Source: Thermoleophilia bacterium | Lineage (GTDB): Bacteria > Actinomycetota > Thermoleophilia > Gaiellales > Gaiellaceae | Length of the DNA: 16,262 nt | Reading direction: 5' to 3' | Assembly: GCA_013362295.1 (NCBI GenBank) | Contig: JABFWJ010000247.1 | Coordinates: 1 to 16,262, forward strand | Part shown: in pieces, positions 13,413-16,262 of the stretch | How positions within the stretch are numbered: the first letter of the stretch is position 1 | Layout of the letters: each line of letters opens with the position of its first letter | Program-made: the position numbers and the translations under genes | The notes under the pieces: generated by a model | What the model was told of the DNA's origin: nothing | Databases searched by the model: none | What the model saw: the letters and a program-made list of their open reading frames with translations, nothing else

Positions 13413-14950
13413 TCCAGCTCCCCCACGGCGGCCTCGACCGCCGCGAGCAGCGAGCCGTCGCGGATCGCGTCGGCGACCGCCTCGATGTCCGGACCCAACG
13501 GCCGGTCGTCGCGGAGGCGCGGCGAGAGCGAGCGCACGAACTCGTGCGTGGCGGCCGCGCCGCGGCCCGGTTCGAGCGGCGCGAGAAACTCGACCGCCTG
13601 CGCGGCCGCGAGCAGCTCGATCGCGAGCGCCCGCTCGGAGTTCGCGACGACCTGCCACGCCTTGAGAGCCGAGGCGTTGCCCATCGAGACGTGATCCTCC
13701 TGCCCCGCACTCGTCGGGATCGAGTCGACGGATGCGGGATGGCAGAGCGACTTGTTCTCGGAGACCAGCGAGGCGGCCACGTACTGCGGGATCATGAACC
13801 CCGAGTTGAGGCCGCCGTCGGTCGTGAGGAACGCGGGCAGGCCGTCGCTCAGGTTCGGGTTGACGAGACGCTCGACGCGCCGCTCCGAGATGTTCGCGAG
13901 CTCGGAGACCGCCATCGCGAGCGCGTCGAGCGCGAAGGCGAGCGGCTGACCGTGGAAGTTGCCCGCCGAGACGAGCATCTCGTCTTCGACGAGCACCAGC
14001 GGATTGTCGGTCGCGGCGTTCAGCTCGGTCGTGATCGTGTACTCGACGTAGTCGAGCAGGTCGCGTGATGCACCGTGCACCTGCGGCGCGCAGCGGAGCG
14101 AATATGCATCCTGGACCTTGTCGCACCAGCGGTGCGATTCCATGATCGCGGAGTCGACGAGCAGACGCGTGACGTTCCGGGCCGACGCCGCCTGCCCGCG
14201 GAGCGGGCGCAGCGCATGCACCTGCGGCAGGAACGACGTGCGCGAGCCCTGCAGCGCCTCGAGCGACAACGCGCATGCGCAGTCCGCGACGCGCGTCAGC
14301 CGGCGCGCACGCACGAGCTCGATCGCTCCCTGCGCGGCCATGAACTGCGTGCCGTTGATCAGCGAGAGACCCTCCTTGGCGAGCAGACGCACCGGCTCGA
14401 GCCCGGCGCGCGCGAGCGCGTCGCCGCCGTCGAGCAGCTCGCCCTCGACCCAGGCGCGCCCTTCGCCGACGAGCGGCAGCGCGAGGTGCGCGAGCGGGGC
14501 GAGGTCGCCGGACGCGCCCACCGAGCCACGGGCCGGGACGTACGGAAGGACACCGCGGTTCAAGCACTCGAGGAGCAGCTCGACCGTCTCGACGCGCGCA
14601 CCCGAGTTCCCCTTCGCGAGCGCGTTCGCGCGCAGCAGCATCGCGGCGCGCACGACAGCGTCGGGATAGGGGTCGCCGACGCCGCATGCGTGCGAGCGCA
14701 GCAGGCGCAGCTGCAGCTCCTCGGTCAGCTCCTCCGGGATCTGCCGCGAGACGAAGCGGCCGAAGCCGGTGTTGACGCCGTAGGTGTGCTCCTTCGCACC
14801 GTGTGCCACGTGCTCGACGACCTCCCGCGCGGCGCGCATCTTCGTGCGCGCGTCCTCGGAGAGGAGCGCGGCCGCCCGGCCCTCGACGGCGACCTCCCAG
14901 ACGTCCTCGAGCGTGAGGTCGCCGCCCGTCAGCGCGTGCGTCGCGGTCAC
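13409..14950 (-). CDS. hutH: Histidine ammonia-lyase
   Basis: Deaminates L-histidine to urocanate; first step of the pathway; cytoplasmic tetramer. 513 residues, the usual length. The Ala146-Ser147-Gly148 triad that cyclises to the MIO cofactor is in RGSVGASGDLAPLAH. YGVNTGFG (57-64) carries the catalytic Tyr; NGTQF, the LSLEALQGS stretch, FHGQPLAFALD and SAGQEDHVSMG are also family marks, and QEDHVS supports a His rather than Phe/Tyr lyase. The start is GTG 14950-14948. A -10-like TAGAGT (14963-14958) would start transcription near 14951, giving an almost leaderless message. It heads the hut operon and is divergent from the MFS gene. Confidence 0.97.
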   Translation of the reverse strand: MTATHALTGGDLTLEDVWEVAVEGRAAALLSEDARTKMRAAREVVEHVAHGAKEHTYGVNTGFGRFVSRQIPEELTEELQLRLLRSHACGVGDPYPDAVVRAAMLLRANALAKGNSGARVETVELLLECLNRGVLPYVPARGSVGASGDLAPLAHLALPLVGEGRAWVEGELLDGGDALARAGLEPVRLLAKEGLSLINGTQFMAAQGAIELVRARRLTRVADCACALSLEALQGSRTSFLPQVHALRPLRGQAASARNVTRLLVDSAIMESHRWCDKVQDAYSLRCAPQVHGASRDLLDYVEYTITTELNAATDNPLVLVEDEMLVSAGNFHGQPLAFALDALAMAVSELANISERRVERLVNPNLSDGLPAFLTTDGGLNSGFMIPQYVAASLVSENKSLCHPASVDSIPTSAGQEDHVSMGNASALKAWQVVANSERALAIELLAAAQAVEFLAPLEPGRGAAATHEFVRSLSPRLRDDRPLGPDIEAVADAIRDGSLLAAVEAAVGELE

Positions 14951-14990
14951 GCAGCGAACTCTAGTCCGGCGGTCGGGATACTCCTCGCCG
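14951..14990. promoter_or_regulatory. Divergent promoter region between hutH and the MFS gene
   Basis: Only 40 bp. The minus strand has TAGAGT (14963-14958), predicting a start near 14951, one base before the hutH GTG. The plus strand has GATACT (14977-14982), predicting a start near 14989, two bases before the MFS GTG. Neither gene has a ribosome site, so both messages may be leaderless, a common arrangement in actinobacteria. With so little room, one bound regulator would affect both genes. No -35 box or HutC-like dyad is clear. Confidence 0.45.
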
Positions 14991-16262
14991 GTGTCCGATC
15001 CGATCTTCGATCAGCCCCGGGAGCTGGAGCTCCCGGGCGCGCCGCGCGCGCGGGCGCTCGCCCTGCTCCGGCGTCCCGACTTCCGCCGGCTCTACGCGGC
15101 CGTCGTGGCCAGCGAGCTCGGCGACTCGCTCCACTACATCGCCCTGATGTGGTTCGCGCTCGACGCGGGTGGGCCCCTCGGCGTGATCGCCGTGCGCCTC
15201 GCGGACAGCATCCCGGCGATCGTCTTCGGGCTGCACGGCGGCGTTGCGGCCGACCGCTGGAGCCGCAAGCGCCTGATGGTCGGCGCCGACCTCGTGCGCG
15301 GCGTCGTGCTCGTCCCGGTCGCGTACGCCGGTCTCGGAGGCTCGCTGCCGCTCTGGGGGCTCGTGGCGGCCGCGTTCATTCTCGAGACGGCGACGAGCTA
15401 CTTCGCACCAGCGTACGGCGCGACCGTTCCGACGCTCGTCGACCGCGAGAACGTGCAGCAGGCCAACGCGCTCGTCCAGGCGACGGTGCAGGCGATCTCG
15501 ATCGGCGGCTGGGCGCTCGCCGCGGCACTGCTCGCCTTCATCCCGGTCAGCGTGTTCTTCGCGGTGAACGCGGCATCGTTCTTCGCCTCCGCCGCGCTGA
15601 TCGTGCGGCTGCGACACGGACAGGAGCGCGACCCGCAGGCGGAGCCACCGCGGCTGCGCGAGGGGTTCGCGGCGCTGCGGCCGCGTCCGATGCTCGCCGC
15701 GACGGTGGTCGCGCTCGGCCTCGCCGTGACCATCACCGCCGGAACGTGGATCGGTGGGATGCCGACACTGATCCGCGACACGCTCCACCACGGTGCCGGC
15801 GCGTTCTCGATCGTGATGGCGGGCTACGCGGCGGGCTCGATCGTGAGCGGGATCGCCCTCGCGCGCTTCCCGATCCGCCGCAAGGCGCGCGCGAGCCTGA
15901 TCGCGTGGGCGATGTACCTGCCCGGCTACGGCCTGATCGCGCTCGCACCGTCGCTCCTGCTCGCGGTCGCAGGCGCGTTCTTCGCCGCGACGGGCCAGAG
16001 CACGTCGGTCGTGCTGCTCAACTCGGCTGCCCAGGAGGAGGTCCCGGACGGTCTGCTCGGCCGCGTGCTCGGCGTGATCTCCCTCACACATCGCGGCGCG
16101 CATGCGACGGGGCTGATCCTGGTCTCACCGCTCTTCGCCTTCGTGGCCGCGCGTGCCGTGTTCGGGGCCGCCGCTTTCGCCGTGCCCCTCGTCGGCCTCG
16201 CGGCGCTCACCGTCGCCGGTCGTCATCGAGCAGACGCAGCTCCAGGACGTGCGACTGGTCGA
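14991..16262 (+). CDS. MFS transporter (3' end outside window)
   Basis: Major facilitator exporter of the group that includes enterobactin exporter EntS and macrolide efflux proteins. Translation from GTG 14991 stays open for 424 codons to the window edge. After a 27-residue cytoplasmic lead come LLRRPDFRRLYAAVVASELGDSL and helices through the protein; the loop between helices 2 and 3 has the MFS motif A-like GGVAADRWSRKRLM. A central loop (about 205-225, RHGQERDPQAEPPRLREGF) splits two six-helix halves. The C-terminal half includes AGYAAGSIVSGIALARF and LGRVLGVISLTHRGAHATG. Since the last helix is followed by a polar stretch (GRHRADAAPGR), only a few residues are probably missing. Substrate unknown; being divergent from hutH does not by itself make it a histidine transporter, as this group mostly exports. 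Confidence 0.9.
   Translation, partial: MSDPIFDQPRELELPGAPRARALALLRRPDFRRLYAAVVASELGDSLHYIALMWFALDAGGPLGVIAVRLADSIPAIVFGLHGGVAADRWSRKRLMVGADLVRGVVLVPVAYAGLGGSLPLWGLVAAAFILETATSYFAPAYGATVPTLVDRENVQQANALVQATVQAISIGGWALAAALLAFIPVSVFFAVNAASFFASAALIVRLRHGQERDPQAEPPRLREGFAALRPRPMLAATVVALGLAVTITAGTWIGGMPTLIRDTLHHGAGAFSIVMAGYAAGSIVSGIALARFPIRRKARASLIAWAMYLPGYGLIALAPSLLLAVAGAFFAATGQSTSVVLLNSAAQEEVPDGLLGRVLGVISLTHRGAHATGLILVSPLFAFVAARAVFGAAAFAVPLVGLAALTVAGRHRADAAPGRATGR

Noticed and set aside
14961..16103. Long minus-strand frame opposite the MFS gene
   Set aside because: Arg/Asp/Glu/His-rich composition typical of antisense of GC-rich genes, while the plus frame is a clear MFS protein.

Overview
The window is a gene-dense, very GC-rich stretch of bacterial chromosome. 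Codon use, frequent GTG starts, short or overlapping gene junctions, and a SigB/SigF-type sigma factor next to an RsbW-like protein suggest a deep-branching actinobacterium, most likely class Thermoleophilia (Gaiellales/Solirubrobacterales). That placement is an inference; there is no rRNA here to test it. I see no insertion sequence, phage, CRISPR array or tRNA.

All genes but two are on the minus strand, so reading them in transcription order runs from high to low coordinates. (1) 14991-16262 (+): the start of an MFS exporter, divergent from the hut genes. (2) 14950-9841 (-): a histidine-degradation operon, hutH, a two-helix small membrane protein, hutU and hutI, joined by 4-nt stop/start overlaps, followed by a second small membrane protein. 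(3) 9505-9837 (+): a small cupin, divergent from a metallo-beta-lactamase-fold hydrolase. (4) 9462-5806 (-): the MBL hydrolase, hisS and aspS. (5) 5699-2924 (-): a coiled-coil protein, two paralogous two-helix membrane proteins with Glu-Pro repeat rods, and an RlpA-like double-psi beta-barrel protein; together they look like a cell-envelope or division module with no name I know. (6) 2904-2717 (-): a strong candidate for a 6S-type RNA ending in a perfect UUCG hairpin. (7) 2713-1 (-): mnmA, a DUF948-like membrane protein, an RsbW-like anti-sigma protein with a decayed ATP site, and a SigB/SigF-family sigma factor cut by the window edge.

How the parts fit: HutH, HutU and HutI take histidine to formimidoylglutamate; the next enzyme is not in the window. 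HisRS and AspRS are core translation enzymes, and AspRS carries a His that marks the non-discriminating type, so Asn-tRNA is probably made by amidation. MnmA thiolates wobble U34 of some tRNAs. The 6S candidate, the RsbW-like protein and the sigma factor all point to control of RNA polymerase, and they sit within 3 kb.

The least expected items are the 6S-like RNA placed three bases before the mnmA start, the cysteine-free IscU/NifU-like leader on MnmA, the ATP-site decay in the anti-sigma protein, the Glu-Pro rod module, and the membrane protein locked between hutH and hutU.
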